Shown here: in pieces, positions 1 through 12,101 of the stretch
Layout: each line of letters starts with the position of its first letter
Position numbering within the stretch: the stretch's first letter is position 1
Assembly: GCA_940671915.1 (NCBI GenBank)
Contig: CALNVZ010003430.1
Coordinates: 20,232,140 to 20,296,139, forward strand
DNA length: 64,000 nucleotides
Source of the DNA: Paracentrotus lividus
Lineage: Eukaryota > Echinodermata > Echinoidea > Camarodonta > Echinidae
Reading direction: 5' to 3'
The notes under the pieces: generated by a model
The model's database searches: none
What the model was told of the DNA's origin: nothing
The model's input: the letters and a program-made list of their open reading frames with translations, nothing else
Position numbers and translations under genes: made by a program

Positions 1-1884
1 CTGGAGGATCATTGAGATGGGTTTTCACGGAACCTGTGACATGAGATCCGCACCGGTGAAGGTGTCAGAGATCGGATAATGAATGGCAGATAATTGTGAT
101 GTCACTTTGCAATTATTCAATATGGGGGCATCCACATTTGGTCCCGGATGCTAGTATGATATAGTAGGTCGCACAAAGGTGGTATCCAAACTCCCACCCA
201 GAAATTCGGCGTAGGTTATCACGATGTAGGTAATGTGGAACAAGTGCAGTTTGCGGTTATATACTTTCCACACTATTCATACCATCACACCGATATACTC
301 ACATTCAGCATAGTTACGAAAACTGGCCGCATGTAGCACATATGGACGTTCCCAAGCAAGCCTCACTATAATAGCTTATGGGAAGGAACGTTATCAAACC
401 GAGTCGGATTACAGAGTTGTTTTGGTATGCCGCTCGCGTAGAACAGACGAAAGAGCCTATTGACCAGCCGAGGCGCAAATACCCAATGCACAAAGAATGT
501 GTCAGAAGGCTGGCATCTAACGCTACCGCAATGCGCCACTGATTGGCCGAGACTCTCAACTACCCTCTATCCAATTGATCGATGACATCAAAACAAGCAT
601 TGTGGCACGGTTACTGGATGACATCTCACTACGCATCCCGACCGTCACCCACCCCATCATCCCTTCAGGATCACCAATCGGCAATTTAACACAGCGTGCG
701 AACTGTGATCCTACCTCATCTAACATCAGTACTCTACGAGGTTTTAGACAAGAAGCAAGCGGTTCATGTCTTTACTGGTCGAGTTCCAACTGCCCCTCAC
801 CAGTCATGCTATTGCCCTTATCTGGAGATAGAGCCGACTACAGGGAGCCTGCAATATACAACTGGATTATAATCGAATCTACATACTCGCGTTTCTGTGA
901 GATCCATTACCACTTCTCACCTCCCCGCCCCCCCACCCCGCCCCCCCCCCCCCCCCCCCTTTTCGAAGTGGAAGCCTTCCTCCGAGGCGAGCTATCATCC
1001 TCCTGCTATCTCTCTCCTGATTAACATTATCCTAATAGCAAACCAACATCACACTATGCAAACCATGCTAGCTGCCTGATAGTCGAAGTCGTCACCAAGC
1101 CCAACAAGTAGCAACGGTGGCCTGCAGCAAGGAATGTCACTGGTGGAATGTAACGGATTACAGCTCACACAGCAGCAAAACATCAACTACAAACTAAATC
1201 TTGAGCGCAAGTCCACGGCAGCTGTTCAGCCGCAGCTATGAATTGGGCGACCCAGATGCATGTCGGGCAGAGGAAACTCTATATTGATAGTCTAGGGGCA
1301 CCTGACGCCGAGTCTCCTATTTATTTTGCATGAATGAATGACAAGGGTATATGCTTAGTGCATGATCCAGGACGCAGGGGGCACACCCGCTCACACACTG
1401 AAACACGGTTCAGTTGGTTACAAGTGGTGAGGGCATACGTGCTATCGGACAAGCGGGAACTCCAACTTAAAAGACTGAACGAGGAGACCTTGACGCTTGT
1501 TTTACATTTTCGATACTGTCCCTCAGTTCGATATTACCTTACATGGTTTTCGGAACTTTACAATACAATGAACACTTACTTGAATACAACTCGAACGGAG
1601 GCATACGTAAAAGCATGTTTAGTAGGTAATACAGATTTAGGCCGATAAGCTTCATTGAAGCCCGACAGTTTATCGACCATACATTAAATGCAATTGTTAA
1701 ATAAACGTAAGCTTCCATAATGATAAAATAGCATTTAGCATGTCTGTGAAAATACAATTAGCAAATACTTGGGAGGTAGAGTTTAAACAAATTAGATAAT
1801 TCAATGGCATTGTGTAAAGCGCATGTTGAATCAAAGAGCAGCCATGTTTTTGCTTATGATGATTAATACAAAATGGCCCTTATT
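1..1884. repeat. Inverted arm, copy of 10,449-12,101 (overlap, continues left)
   Basis: Reverse-complementing this arm reproduces the right contig's beginning. For example, 1,770-1,860 matches 10,470-10,575 (AACATGGCTGCT..., CTACCTCCCAAGTA.TTGCTAATTGTATTTTCACA in pieces), and 1-100 matches 12,000-12,101 (TGACATGAGAT, GGTTTTCACGG). The match reaches the window's first base, so it probably extends further left. The arm is about 14% longer than its partner, from scattered insertions. No gene is supported; a run of 19 C lies at 941-959. Confidence 0.9.
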
Positions 1885-4800
1885 GAAAAGCCATAAAAAG
1901 ACATGATCAAACCAATGTATTCTATAGACGATTTTAGAAAGACTATAAGGAATATTAAAAACTAAAAAAGAACCATACATTTTGTTGCTTTGCAAGCTAT
2001 TTTGAAAAGAGGTGGAAAATTGTTATAAGAAAGAAAAGTATATTGAGTCTAAGGTAAAGGAATGGATATCAAAAGACCAGATAATGGCCACATAGAGGAA
2101 GAACACAAAAAGCTGAGATAATATACGGACCAGATGAAAGAGCTCGAATAAGAAATATGAATGCATGGCTTGAAAAGGTAAACAACTAATTCGATAACCA
2201 AGAGTGAACAAAACGGTTCGACAGAAGAGTCAAGTAGGGACAAGGGTTAAAAAGAGTAAAAGTAAGGAACGTAAGGTCCCCCAATCAGGAGGAACAGAGG
2301 GGTCATAAACAAATGGCTGCCAAAATGTGGTCATCTGGTCGAAATACCTGTGTTGTGACGAGTCCAACTCTGAGTCACCTTAATGGCTCAAATAATGACT
2401 AGTATGACTAGTTTCACTCGACAAATCAATTACAAGCACTTAGAATAAGTACAATAAGACGGGAAGACCTGCATGCTTAACCTAATCAATATTTCAAAAG
2501 GCATGAGGCAGGATGTGAAATCGAAGAAATCACAGCGCGCCACATTCCGAACGCTAATGTTGATAAAGAGTAACAGAGTTTAAAAGTAACGAGGCAAATT
2601 AGCTCACTTAATAATGCCTGAAAATGTCACTGGACAGGCTACTTTGTGACGCCACAACGCATACAATTCCAACTTGCGAACAAATCAGTTACGAATAAAT
2701 GTAATGCTGCATGTAGCATAGTGCAGAAACGTATTGGAAACGCATTCTATGTTTAGATCACTATATTGTAGAGATTTGGTTAAACGCATAAGACAAACGA
2801 TGGATTTGCACACAGTACTAGTTTATTATAGTCGTACCAAAGAAAAGCCCCAAAGCGATTGGCGGAAAGTTTCAGGGGGAACCGACAGTGCGCCCATGAG
2901 CATGATTTCAGCATTCAGAGAAAATAAACGTAGAAATCTCTACAATTCCTTTGACCATAATGATTACAATCTGCAACTAAATATCGGAGATGATAATATT
3001 ATTCAATCAAAATGCGCAAAAAAATTGTTTAATAATATGGTGTTAATTGCCAGCGCACGATTTAATGCAAATCGGTGCAATCGCATGAGGAGCTCCGTCA
3101 TTATGGATTTATATGTGGTGCTGCTTTTTTCCTGTGCATCATAAATAATTCAACATGAACGGTACTGGACTACACAGACTGTAACCCAATATTTGAGTAT
3201 ATATTGGATATACACTACCTCAAAAACAAAATCCTGTTGGGCCTTCGTCGATTTATCAAATACAAATATCCCGGCATCAAACAAAAAGTTGTTATTTTGC
3301 ATCACGACTCGTTTAAAAAGAATGCAGGAAAACTATAAAATAATACGTCATATTATGTAAAATTGACAGGCATTCTAAGCACTTGAACTTGTATTATTAT
3401 ACTTTGGATAATTCAACTTTAGGATAAATGCTTACGAGTCAGCACAGTCTTTACACAATAGGGGACAAAAGTGACGTCATTTAATTCCTCTATAAAAGGC
3501 AACAATAAGAATTCGCGACGCTAGACTTTAGGCCTATCGTGGAAGAAGGACGTTTGAAGAAGACTGTGTTGTGTTAGGTTGTCTGCTTAATGTGCGTGTG
3601 GCCATTATAAAAATACAGTGACAAATTTGGTGCATGTAGAAGCAAGCCAAAAATAATGTTGGGCTTTTGTATTATATATTTCTTTCTATCTTCATCTTTT
3701 CTCCTTTCAATTAGGCCCGGTATTGAAGAGCTAGAAGAAGTGAAGCAAGAGAGACAGAATCGTTTCCCCGAAGTAAGAAACAACGCATTCTGATTGGTTC
3801 TTCAATGGAGACTCTTCATCAAGGATTCCATAAACAACAAGGAATCTTGAATTGGTCCTATGATTTACAATTGATTAATTGTTTATGTTACAGGCTTGGT
3901 ATCTTTAACTGCCCTGGAATAGCCAAACCAAAAACTCCCCAGCGGGAATTCTGTTTACATAGTTGTTACACACAAAACAAAGTAAGGTATAATCTGATAT
4001 TAACTCTTCTTTTTTTGTATTTGATATCCAATCACAGTATCTGTAACTTCTGCTCGCGAAAAGGATTTTGAAAAATAACTGAAACGGGATCCCTTTTATA
4101 AAACTGGCCATAGACCATGGCTTAACTGGAATATATTCATAGGTTAAATATATCCAGTTTCGTTTTACATGCCATAATTCACATGCGGCCCTTAGTGTAA
4201 AACACATTGGCATTGCCCATTAATAAAGAGAGTGACGCTAGATAGAATTATGTGAGAGTATTGTTAGGAATTGGAGGCGATGGTAGAGGGGGTGGTGGAG
4301 TTCCTTGGTGACTGGTATTCGGAATGCATTCCATCTCTCGCTAGAGACGTGGTTCACGCCCAAAGGAATGTTTAATAAAGCAACAACCGACATGCCGACG
4401 GCATAACGTGCTTTCACGGCCAAGGAAAGGGGAAGTCAACATACACTTGTGTTTAAGCAACACTTGTGTTTAAAAATATGCTAGATAGTTAATTACCCAC
4501 GAGGAGGTTAGGTTATTATACAAACGACGAAGCGTTCCAAAATGAATTCAAACCGGGAAGTATTTACTTTCCAAAGAATACTTATACATTTAGATTGAAA
4601 ATGTAATTATTTGAAAATGATATATAATCAAGAGGTATCAGCTTAATAGATAACATAAATGACTAAGAGATAAAATACCCCAATACCTGATTATAACAAG
4701 CTCATAGGCTTTTATAATACTCTATATATCTAGGGGATTCTACCGGGTCTCTTAATCTAAACTGTTTTAACAACAGACCAATCAGAGGCGATTGAGTAAT

Positions 4801-5721
4801 GGAGGAAAAAACCGAACCGATGCTTGCAAAGAGTTTACCGGCACGAGGGATATAACGTCCAGGGCTTCAACTTAAAAAACATGTTTCACACATAGGGTTC
4901 ATTCTTGGAATAGCATTGCGTGATGAGCCGATGCATATCAACGTCCATAGGGTTTCTAACTCGGGTCGTATCAACATCATCCACGGGTTTGACAGGGTAT
5001 GACCCACTATTCTATTCTTAGCACACTGTCCCCATGCGCCAATACCAAAAGAGGTCAAAAATACATAGATGAGTATAGAAATATTGCGAGGGACCGTACC
5101 TGCTTTGATAATGAGAGGATTCTTATTATTGAAACGCTGCCGAACAATTTACCACGGATTCTTAGGATAATTTTAAAAGTCCCTTCAAAGTAGAATTGTC
5201 TTCATGACTTTATTTCTTAATACTGCAATGTTATGTGCCCCCGAATATAACCATTACCTCAGCTACTAGTAAGATGAGGGCTACCGCGGGCTTAGTGCAT
5301 AATGAAATGTTGATAGGCTAAAAATGTTTTAAATTCCATGTTCAAAACAAAGCATAGTTTTAATGCCTTATTTTTAGTAAAGCATGCAAATTAATCTTCA
5401 TGAACAAATTTATAGCTCTTTAGTACATTGATCGTACCATAGATTTACCAGATTGATAGTCAATGCTAGAAATCCGATGTATATTTTTGTCACAGGGGCC
5501 AACCCTGTCCATTATCTTCCTGCAATTTTAACATTGGCGTAATTTTGTTGTTGTAATACATCGATCCACACTTATTAGTCCGACTCCAAAACCAAATACT
5601 AAACCGAGTAAATCATTAAATTCAGTCAAAGGAAGAATATAGTAGTGGGTGAAAGTCTCCGCCAGAATAGGCGGTCCTTACAAATAAATTACCTTTTCCC
5701 TTTCTGTCTTCTTCCAACCCC
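1885..5721. other. Gene-free stretch of the left contig
   Basis: No ORF here is convincing. If the left contig is flipped, this is the intron between exon 16,517-16,607 and the rod exon at 5,722. The only regulatory-looking spot is at 3,472-3,497. Sequence quality appears low, so small signals should be treated with care. Confidence 0.6.
3472..3497 (+). promoter_or_regulatory. CRE-like site next to a TATA-like box
   Basis: TGACGTCA at 3,472-3,479 is followed by TATAAAA at 3,491-3,497. The spacing resembles a core promoter, but no convincing gene follows on the plus strand. It lies in noisy intronic sequence and may be chance. Confidence 0.25.
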
Positions 5722-6000
5722 TTGCTCGACCTACCAGTGCCGAGAAGCAGCGCCTCTGACCGTAACCGCGAGCTCGAGGACCTTGGACCGGTCTGGAAGA
5801 ACCAGGACTCGGTGCCACCCGCCGCTCAGATCGAGCGTCAACAAGCGCCGGTTGAAGCCGAGCCTCTCAAAACTCAAGCGCGAGATCGCAAGACCAGAGT
5901 CGTCCAGCATGAGTCCGTCGCCTCACAGCTCCGCCCAAGAAGCACACCGATCGCCCTTGCTGAGCTCAACACGAGAACCTGAGAGTGGTCAACAGGAGCA
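5722..6000 (+). CDS. Mhc: Mhc rod exon on the opposite strand (left contig), indel-damaged
   Basis: The plus strand carries, with shifts of frame, ARSTSAEKQR, NRELEDLG, AQIE, KREI, QHES, AELN and a VNRSK-like end. These match in order the family block following KxKELQ (AR..EKQRSDLNRELEDLGERLEEAGGAT..QIE...LKRD.E...LQHE). No single frame survives; several 1-2 nt indels are needed. It lies directly after exon 16,517-16,607 in protein order. I attribute the breaks to unpolished sequence, not gene decay, because amino-acid content across frames is conserved. Boundaries are approximate. Confidence 0.82.
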
Positions 6001-6465
6001 AGGAAAGTGAAGTTTCACCACGACAATGCCCTTTCACCATAACCCCCACCCCCCCGCCCCCCAAAAAACGTAAATAAATAAATAACAACAACAAGAATAG
6101 ACCAGCTATACACTACACAAACGCTGAACAATTTCTCCAGTCATTGGCCTTTTCTTTCCCCTTAAATTCTCCAATATGCTTCTTCAACAGTTTCAAAGCA
6201 ATAATTTCAAAGAACGAGATGTCCCACTCCCGGGGAAACAAACCAATGAAAGTTGCTTTTTTATATTGCACCTCATAGGGATCAACTATTTACAAGTATT
6301 TATGATGTAATATGCGAAAATAATACTTCTTAAAATCTCTCATTAATCCTTTAAAAAAATTTCCGTTTCACCTTTCCAGGAAGTTTGTTTCGGACAAAAT
6401 AAAATTTGGAGGCGCATATAGTATTTTTTTAATCCGTGGTGTCATGTTTCTCAATTCTCAGTAGG

Positions 6466-6551
6466 AATTCGAGAAGAACGCCAACAGCTGAGAGTTCAGA
6501 ACCCTTGAGGAATGCAGCGCAAACATGGGACGTACATCACCAGAGCAAAAG
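6466..6551 (+). CDS. Mhc: Mhc rod exon, short, indel-damaged (left contig)
   Basis: In one frame CGAGAAGAACGCCAACAGCT gives REERQQLRVQN, then a shift leads to EECSANMG-like residues and an SPEQK-like end before gtaaca. The family has KLEKE(R)..L..E..D..SN at this place, between the preceding exon and the one at 7,098. Support is position, order and a short match only; limits are approximate. Confidence 0.5.
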
Positions 6552-7097
6552 TAACAGATTCCACCCCTAATCCTCTCAATTACCAAGAAGTGAAAAGCCC
6601 ATATAACATACTACACAAAATCTTGTGACATAGGTTTCCAAGAAGGCGGTTAATTGTGAAGTATTACATTATCAACAAAATTGAAAACACAATGGCAGGC
6701 GTTCTTAGAACCAACTCTTATTCTAATTTGGCAAACTAATGTTAAGATGTATTCTTATGGAAACTAGAAGCAAATTTGAAATTGTATCTGTGGGAAATAT
6801 TTATTGCATTTAAAATTTGGATCAACTATATCTTAGTTCCTGGCTAGTGAACCAAAAGATAGCGTACTAATGACATTAGAAGATCGCCATCCATAATTCT
6901 TATTATTTTCTATACAAAGTGCTTCTTGCTTGACAATCATTTTATCCATCATATTGCCGTTCTCTGAGAATATCGCAGCGGTCAATACATACCGGCATGT
7001 GGGCTTGTCTTGGCAATATTAATCCCATCGCGCAATATAGAGTTTTGGATCTGCATTCTATGCCAGGACAATATTCTATTAATATTTCATCTTGCCA

Positions 7098-7354
7098 GAG
7101 AATGCGGAGAATCCTGCCACCACTCGTAAGTCCCAAAGCTCGAGCGAGGCCAACTCTGGCCCTGTCCCGAGGACGTGAACCGGTGCCATTCAACGACCTC
7201 CCGAAGACTCCATCAACCCGCTCAGGCACTGAGAACTCCTACTTGGCCCGCCAGCTGCGAAGACCTCTGAGAACCACTCTCTCAGCTCAACAAGACCCGC
7301 ACATCCCTCGCCATGCAGCCGAGGAATACAAAGAGCACCGACGAAGAGACGCAG
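7098..7354 (+). CDS. Mhc: Mhc rod exon: LQTEN-type / QLEEYKEHADEE-type, indel-damaged
   Basis: Frames jump, but in order one sees an SEAN..DL.R region, STRSGTENSYLARQL, then LSAQQDPHIPRHAAEEYKEH. These correspond to family residues '..[39 protein letters not shown]'. The donor-like gcag|gtatga sets the end. It is the third plus-strand rod exon, correctly ordered. Confidence 0.78.
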
Positions 7355-7798
7355 GTATGACATCATAATATAGAACATAGATCAAAGATTCGTTAATTTC
7401 CTTAAAAAGTTACACTTTTCTGACGAGTTATGACAGTATTTGCATGCTACTCTTTGTAGTATTACAAACCGAACACTCCGTAGTTAAAGGAGTTGATTAA
7501 TAAAATAAATATTTACACATTTCTTTCTAAATACTTGTGAACATCGTATCTATCACACTAATATCTACCACAACACCATCATAGCATGTGGAGATCAAAT
7601 TCAATGTAAAATCAGCATATGCCTTATTCTTTGGATAAAAATCCAATGAATAACCTATTTAAATCTAACTTGCAGCATGCCAAAGAAACAGTCATACTGC
7701 GAAAGAATCGTGCAGACTACCACCTCTTTCCTGTGATCTGCGATGACAAAGCACTATTCAATAGAACCTAGGTATCTGATCCCTTCTTCCCCATGCAG

Positions 7799-8010
7799 GC
7801 CAAGAAACTCCCTGTGCCTCCAAGTCAGACAACTGCCAGCCGACAACGACCACGCCTCCGCGATCTCACTCGAAAGGAGTCCGAAGCCCGTGCCAGAGTC
7901 CAGCGCCAGCTTACCAGGGTCAACGGCACGACTCAACCCAGCTCGCGCAAATTCGACGGAGAGGCCGTACAGCTGCCTGAGGAACTCGGAAGAGGCCAAG
8001 ATAGGAAGTA
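7799..8010 (+). CDS. Mhc: Mhc rod exon: SEARARVQRQLTRVN / KFDGEAVQ
   Basis: The acceptor ccatgcag|GCCAAG begins an AKNSLCLQVRQL reading (vertebrate AKNALAHALQSARHD), continues after shifts as KESEARARVQRQLTRVNG and KFDGEAVQLPEELG (vertebrate [20 protein letters not shown] and [21 protein letters not shown]). This is one of the clearest left-contig exons. Small indels still break a continuous frame. Confidence 0.88.
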
Positions 8011-8417
8011 GACCATTAGCAAAACGTCCCACAATTATAATTAATTCTTCAGGAATGTTTGGATCCCAAAGTTATAGTTGTATATCCACTATCATAAAAG
8101 GTCGGACAGGCCTAAAATTTGCTAGTTGTTAGCAATACGACTCATGTGTATATAGTTCCCGTTCGATTATGTTTAAAGGTGACAAAACGATGCATTTGCT
8201 TGACATTAAAATTTGGACAGTAAAGTATAAGAGACAAAGCGAAAACTAGTCTTTCTGGCGTGCAAAATTATATGGCCAATCAGAGTCAGTCTGGTAACAT
8301 CTAAACTTGGTACAGCACTTCTTTGTCGAGTGCTCAGCAAGTCTAAATCCATCACTTCCACAGCCTCTTCCCTAATACATTCTCTCCACAATTTATATTT
8401 CTCTCTATGGTCTGTAG

Positions 8418-8556
8418 GAGGAAACTAATGATCCGCGCTGCACAGGTCGAGGAAGAGCTGTCCAACCCCCCTCGTCCAAGAACGGCAGTTTGAGAAGACC
8501 AAAGGCCCGTCTTACTGGCGCAGAGATTGAACGACCACTCAGCTCACCTCGAAGAG
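8418..8556 (+). CDS. Mhc: Mhc rod exon: VEEELSN / SLEKTKARLTGEIED-type
   Basis: Acceptor tctgtag|GAGGAA. Readings across frames give KLMIRAAQVEEELSN, LVQERQFEKTKARLTG and an EI(E)..TTQLTSKR end before gttagg. The family has [33 protein letters not shown] here. The order after the 7,799 exon is correct. Confidence 0.82.
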
Positions 8557-8837
8557 GTTAGGTAGCCCATCGTCTTTGATGATTCTGATGCCGAAATCGA
8601 TAGTTTCCGTCTAACCTTTTGAACACGATTAACTTGTCGTCTAAACTGGGTCAAACCTCACTTATTTGGTAACTTGACGGACAATATTAGAAACACTGTA
8701 TTCATTCATTAGGCCCATTTACAGGATCAGTTTAATTCTCATATCTCAAAACAAAAATATAGGGTTAAATGACAGTTGCTTCACAAAAATTCTCTTAGGC
8801 CTTCATGTCACCAGTCAACCGTCCTTGTGCCAACTCT

Positions 8838-9043
8838 GAGAAAAAGTAAGCAGGCCAGACTTTCGACAAGGACCTTTTCTATCGTTGGAAGGAGAATGCG
8901 AATGCCCTGGCTGTCGACATTACATCGCTCAGCGTAGGCCCGCACATACAGCACGCGAGCCTTCAAGTCAAGAAACCAGATACGAGAGAGCTCCTGTTGA
9001 TCGTTCACTTTCAAACGTCCGACGCGACCAAACAAAGTCCTCC
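8838..9043 (+). CDS. Mhc: Mhc rod exon: KKQARNFDK / ESREQLE-type
   Basis: Mixed frames yield KKQARLSTR (family KKQRNFDKIL), a WKENANALAVDITSAQR segment, then ARTYSTRAFKSRNQIRESS (family ARSLSTELFKLKNAYEES) and FKRPTRPN (family LKRENKN). At least three indels are required. The right end is uncertain. Confidence 0.8.
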
Positions 9044-9457
9044 AGGGATAATATAATGCCTCGCAAACGACTGAAAACAATTCCGATCTCTAAGAGGCTC
9101 ACTCACACCATAGAACAGTTAAATTTTATTATCCTATAATATAACAAGCGTTAAATGTCAACGGCAACACTAGGTTTTCGTGTGTAAATATTAATTTGCA
9201 ATTTCCTCCGACCTTATGGTAAACATTTATGGTCCAGGACTTCAGTGAGAGTTCTCGTTACACACCCCCACACACACACAGACACACACAACACACACAT
9301 CACACATATCAGGTAGTGAGCAAGTGGAAAAAATAATGAGCTTATAGGTGCTTAAGTATTCACGTTTATAGTCCCACAATAGCTTCATCAATCATAAGAT
9401 ATAAACAAAGGAAATCTAGTAAATTCTTCGGCTTCTGTCCTCTACCTTTGCCTACAG

Positions 9458-9742
9458 TACGCAGATCCAGGACCTCCGCACGACCAGCTCGGAGAGGGTG
9501 CAAGAGCGTGCACGAGCTCCAGAAACTCGTCAAGCCGTCTTGAACTCGAAAAGGATGAGCTCCGCGTCGCATTGGAGGAGCCGAAGCACACCTCGAAGCC
9601 GAGGAGGCAAATGCGTCCACGTCAGCAGGTCGAACCCCAGTGAGACTAATAGATCACCGTGCTCAGCTGAAATCACACAGTCAAGCAGCAGAGTGCGAAC
9701 GCCGCATCGTACGAGAAGGATGGGGACAATCGAGATTCACCG
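9458..9742 (+). CDS. Mhc: Mhc rod exon: EIQDLTDQLGEGG / KDELRVALEEAE-type
   Basis: Acceptor cctacag|TACGCA, donor CACCG|gtaaga. Readings in order: IQDLRTTSSE, SVHELQKLVK(R)LELEK-like, DELRVALEEPKHTSKPRR (family [23 protein letters not shown]), RTPVRLIDHRAQLKS and AECERRIVREGWG (family [20 protein letters not shown]). The placing and order are right. Confidence 0.84.
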
Positions 9743-10152
9743 GTAAGATCCTCCAACAAAAGCACTTTTGCGAAATAATTACCAAAAAAATTCCGCCTGG
9801 ATTCCGTTGAGAGCACACAATAAGATCATGACTAAGATATTGAATAATACAACAATTTCTTGCCAGAATCAACCAAATAATAGTCCTACGGAACTCGTTC
9901 ACAAACAAAGAATTTGGAAAACCAAGAAGAAGTAGAAAAAAATGATAAGCAATATTGTTACTTCGGTTTCATATTCTTTTTTCTGTAGACATAAAAACAA
10001 ACACTTTCAAAAAAATGATAAATCATTTCCCCCGAGTTCAATTGATTGTTTCGAATTGGACATTAAAAAAATCTTCCAAAAGCGATGTATGTATTTTATT
10101 ACTTTGCCACAAACCTCCAAACATGGCGACCTCTTGCTTCTCCATATTACAG

Positions 10153-10348
10153 CAAAACCACGACCGCGCCATGGAGTCCATGCAGGCCAGCCTCGAGGCT
10201 GAGCTCAAGGCCAAGAACCGATGCCCAGGGTGAAGAAGAAGCTCGAAGGCGAGGTCAATGACTTGAGATCCAGCTCGACCATGCCAACAGGAACAGGCGC
10301 CGAGGCCATCAAGACCATCAGAAGCTCCAGATCTCACCCATGCAAGGT
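10153..10348 (+). CDS. Mhc: Mhc rod exon: RAMESMQASLEAELKAKNR / VKKKLEGEVNDLE, cut by the gap
   Basis: Acceptor tattacag|CAAAAC. It reads NHDRAMESMQASLEAELKAK then, after a 1-nt shift, RVKKKLEGEVND and, after another, IQLDHANR and AIKTIR. It matches the family block [41 protein letters not shown]. The 100-N gap follows immediately, so the remaining ~280 rod residues are not in the window. Confidence 0.9.
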
Positions 10349-10448
10349 NNNNNNNNNNNNNNNNNNNNNNNNNNNNNNNNNNNNNNNNNNNNNNNNNNNN
10401 NNNNNNNNNNNNNNNNNNNNNNNNNNNNNNNNNNNNNNNNNNNNNNNN
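10349..10448. other. Assembly gap, 100 N
   Basis: A run of exactly 100 N is a conventional unknown-length scaffold gap. It joins the left contig (rod exons on plus) to the middle contig (gene on minus). Confidence 0.99.
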
Positions 10449-12101
10449 AAAGTTCGCCATTTTGGTTTAATCCATCATAAGAAAAACATGGCTGCTTTTG
10501 ATTCAACTGCTTTACAATGCATTGAATTATCTAATTTGTTTAAACTCTACCTCCCAAGTACTTGCTAATTGTATTTTCACAAGACATGCTAAAGCTATTT
10601 ATCATTATGGAAGCTTACGTATTAACAATTGCATTTATGTATGGTCCGATAAACTGTCGCCTTCAGAAGCTATCGCATAAATTGTATTCCTACTAAACAT
10701 GCTTTACTATCCTCCGTTCGGAGTTGTATTCAAGAATCGTTCATTGTATTGTAAAGTTCGAAACATGGTAAGGTAATAATCGAATAGGCATGCATGAATG
10801 TAAAACAAGCTAAGGTCTACCCGTTCTTTTAAGTTGTTCCCTTGTCCGGATAAGCACTAGTCCTACCTTGTACACCGTTTCAGTGTGTGAGCAGGTGTAC
10901 CCCTGCCTCCTGGTCATGCACAAGCCAATACCCCTTGTCAATTCATCATGCAAATAATAGAGACTCGGTAGGTGCCTACTTCATAGAGTTTCCTCATGCC
11001 GCTGCACTGTCGCCCAATTCATAGCTGCGCCTGATCAGCTGCCTGGACTTGGCGCTCAATTTGTTGTAGTTGATGTTGCTGCCTGTGGAAGAGCTGTAAT
11101 CCGTTACATATCCACCAGTGACATTCTTCTGCACACTTGCTACTACTGCTGGACACTTTCGAACTACTGGCAAAGCTAGACATGGTTGCTAGTGTGTGGT
11201 TGGTTGCTATATCCAAGTTAATCAGAGAGAGAGAGGAGGCTGATGCTCGCTCGAGGAAGGCTTCCACTCGAATGAAGTGAGTAAGGATCTCAACAAAACG
11301 CGAGATGTAATCTCCGATTATATATCCAGTTGTATATTGCACGGCTCCCTGTAGTGGCTACTATCTCCAGATAAGGCAATAGCAATGATAGTGAAGGGCA
11401 GTTGGATCGACAGTAAAGACAGAACCGCCTTGCTCTTGTCTAAACCTCTAGAAGTACTGATCGTTGATGGGTAGGTACATACGCCTTTAACATTCCCGTG
11501 TCTTGAAGGGGATGATGGGGCTGGGATGCGGTGGGATGCGTAAGCCTAACCCACAATGCCTGTTGATGTCATCATCCAATAGTGATGAGTAGTGAGAGTC
11601 TCGGCCAATCAGGGCGCAGCAGGCGTGATGCCAGCTCTGAACTTATTTGGCATTGGTATGCGACTGGCTGGCAAAGGTCTTCTCTCTGTCTACGCGGCGG
11701 GCATACCACCACTCTGTAATCCGACCCGGTTTACCCCCCTCCCCATAGCTATATATGAGGCTTGCTTAGGAACGTCCATATGTGCATACCATGCGGCCCA
11801 GTTTGTAACATGCTAGAATGGTGAGTATATCAGGTGTATGGTATGATAGTGTGGAAAGTATATAACCCAAACACTGCACTTGTCCACCACCTCACATCTG
11901 ATACCCCGCCGAATTTCTGGGTGGATTTGGATACCCCTTGTGCGACCCTATACCAATACCTAGCATACCGGACCAAATGTGGATGCCCCATATTGATAAT
12001 GCAAAGTGACATCACATATCCATTCATTATCCGATCTCTGACACCTTCACGGTGCGGCGATCTCATGTCACATTCCCGTGAAACCCATTCATGATACCCA
12101 G
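10449..12101. repeat. Inverted arm, partner of 1-1,884; start of the middle contig
   Basis: The match begins exactly at the first base after the 100-N gap, as expected for the end of an overlapping contig. It is the less noisy copy. No coding exon is seen in it; it would be intron of Mhc if the left contig is flipped. Confidence 0.9.

Larger units (their letters stand above)
6001..10152. other. Introns between the left-contig rod exons
   Basis: Gene-free spacers between plus-strand exons at 6.0-6.46, 6.55-7.10, 7.36-7.80, 8.01-8.42, 8.56-8.84, 9.04-9.46 and 9.74-10.15 kb. They contain a CA-rich microsatellite at about 9,264-9,300 and C-rich homopolymers at about 6,045-6,062. I see nothing else in them. 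Confidence 0.6.

Noticed and set aside
575-1024. 149-codon plus-strand ORF with a proline run
   Set aside because: The proline run is a C homopolymer, the region is a noisy inverted arm, and no family is recognisable.
2734-3144. 136-codon plus-strand ORF
   Set aside because: No known domain, no splice or promoter support, and low-quality contig sequence; likely chance.
5722-10348. A decayed myosin pseudogene in inverted orientation
   Set aside because: Introns and splice sites remain, exons are exactly those missing from the main gene, and the non-coding arm shows the same indel load, so sequence error and misorientation fit better.
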